From CAZALT01 sp964485515 (lineage in GTDB: Bacteria; Actinomycetota; Acidimicrobiia; Acidimicrobiales; Acidimicrobilacustridaceae): DNA of 12,656 nt. The notes beneath the pieces were generated by a model. That model saw nothing but the letters and a program-made list of their open reading frames with translations, was not told the origin of the DNA and searched no databases. How positions within the stretch are numbered: position 1 is the stretch's first letter; every line of letters begins with the position of its first letter. Shown here one piece after another: positions 12,583 through 12,656 of the stretch. The translations under genes and the position numbers were made by a program. Location: contig CAZALT010000101.1 of the NCBI GenBank assembly GCA_964485515.1, positions 1 through 12,656 on the forward strand, in the 5' to 3' direction.

Positions 12583-12656
12583 TGGTGGCGGGGGCAGGAT
12601 TTGAACCTGCGACCTTCGGGTTATGAGCCCACCGAGGGTCCTGCCAGCTCGTACCA
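12583..12656 (-). tRNA. tRNA-Met (CAT), initiator-like, partial and abnormal
   Basis: Reading the reverse strand, GGGCTCATAACCC forms the anticodon stem top and loop with anticodon CAT. The three G-C pairs are an initiator hallmark. GGTCGCAGGTTCAAATCCTG forms the T-arm region and CCCCGCCACCA the acceptor 3' end with encoded CCA. TGGTACGAGCT at the window edge resembles a D-loop and D-stem. Between them, GGCAGGACCCTCGGT replaces the ~4 bases expected, about 11 extra bases, and the lower anticodon stem no longer pairs fully. The 5' acceptor strand is outside the window. It may be a damaged gene, an attachment-site remnant or an assembly artefact. Confidence 0.6.

Noticed and set aside
12583..12656. 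tRNA with a group I intron
   Set aside because: The extra segment is only about 11 bases and lies before the anticodon arm, not in the anticodon loop.

Overview
High-GC window with codon use typical of Actinomycetota. The 3' half of an initiator-type tRNA-Met at the right edge and the gene content suggest an environmental lineage, possibly Acidimicrobiia, but nothing here fixes the taxon.

Left region (about 1-3800): accessory DNA full of broken genes. In order it holds the tail of an unidentified gene; a reverse-strand HTH antitoxin / PIN-toxin pair whose toxin is frameshifted; the first ~30 codons of a tyrosine integrase; a GH38 alpha-mannosidase lacking its N-terminus and interrupted by an in-frame TGA; and the first ~35 codons of a peroxiredoxin on the reverse strand. 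The mannosidase segment has a truncated gene on each side and a 6-bp direct repeat (TGACCA) at its edges, so this part records rearrangement or insertion followed by decay.

Right region (about 3840-12250): a coherent reactive-sulfur locus. A CstR-type member of the CsoR family (Cys35 and Cys64, Gly at the copper-ligand His position) is encoded on the reverse strand at 7647-7916. Five palindromes of the form ATACCC-N4-GGGTAT, four exact and one imperfect, lie in front of the local transcription units: the peroxiredoxin remnant, a TrxC-like thioredoxin, a 62-aa cysteine-rich protein heading a seven-ORF operon, cstR itself, and a CstB-like persulfide dioxygenase-rhodanese. At the thioredoxin and the cysteine-rich protein the operator runs into the start codon, implying leaderless transcripts.

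The dioxygenase operon continues with a membrane-anchored rhodanese, a SulP anion transporter and a beta-carbonic-anhydrase-like protein. The inferred task is sensing sulfide or persulfide, oxidising persulfide to sulfite and thiosulfate, moving anions, and repairing thiols. The forward operon at 4468-7618 (Cys-rich protein, DUF302, short ORF, MerE-like CPCHLP membrane protein, short ORF, MFS transporter, SAM methyltransferase) is tightly packed with ATGA overlaps. I do not recognise this combination; it is the best candidate for an undescribed module, perhaps thiol or sulfide methylation and export.

Right edge (12250-12656): no convincing gene. It holds a 16-bp perfect inverted repeat, a short tandem repeat, a terminator-like hairpin, and a reverse-strand tRNA-Met sequence with extra bases between the D-arm and anticodon arm, cut by the window end.
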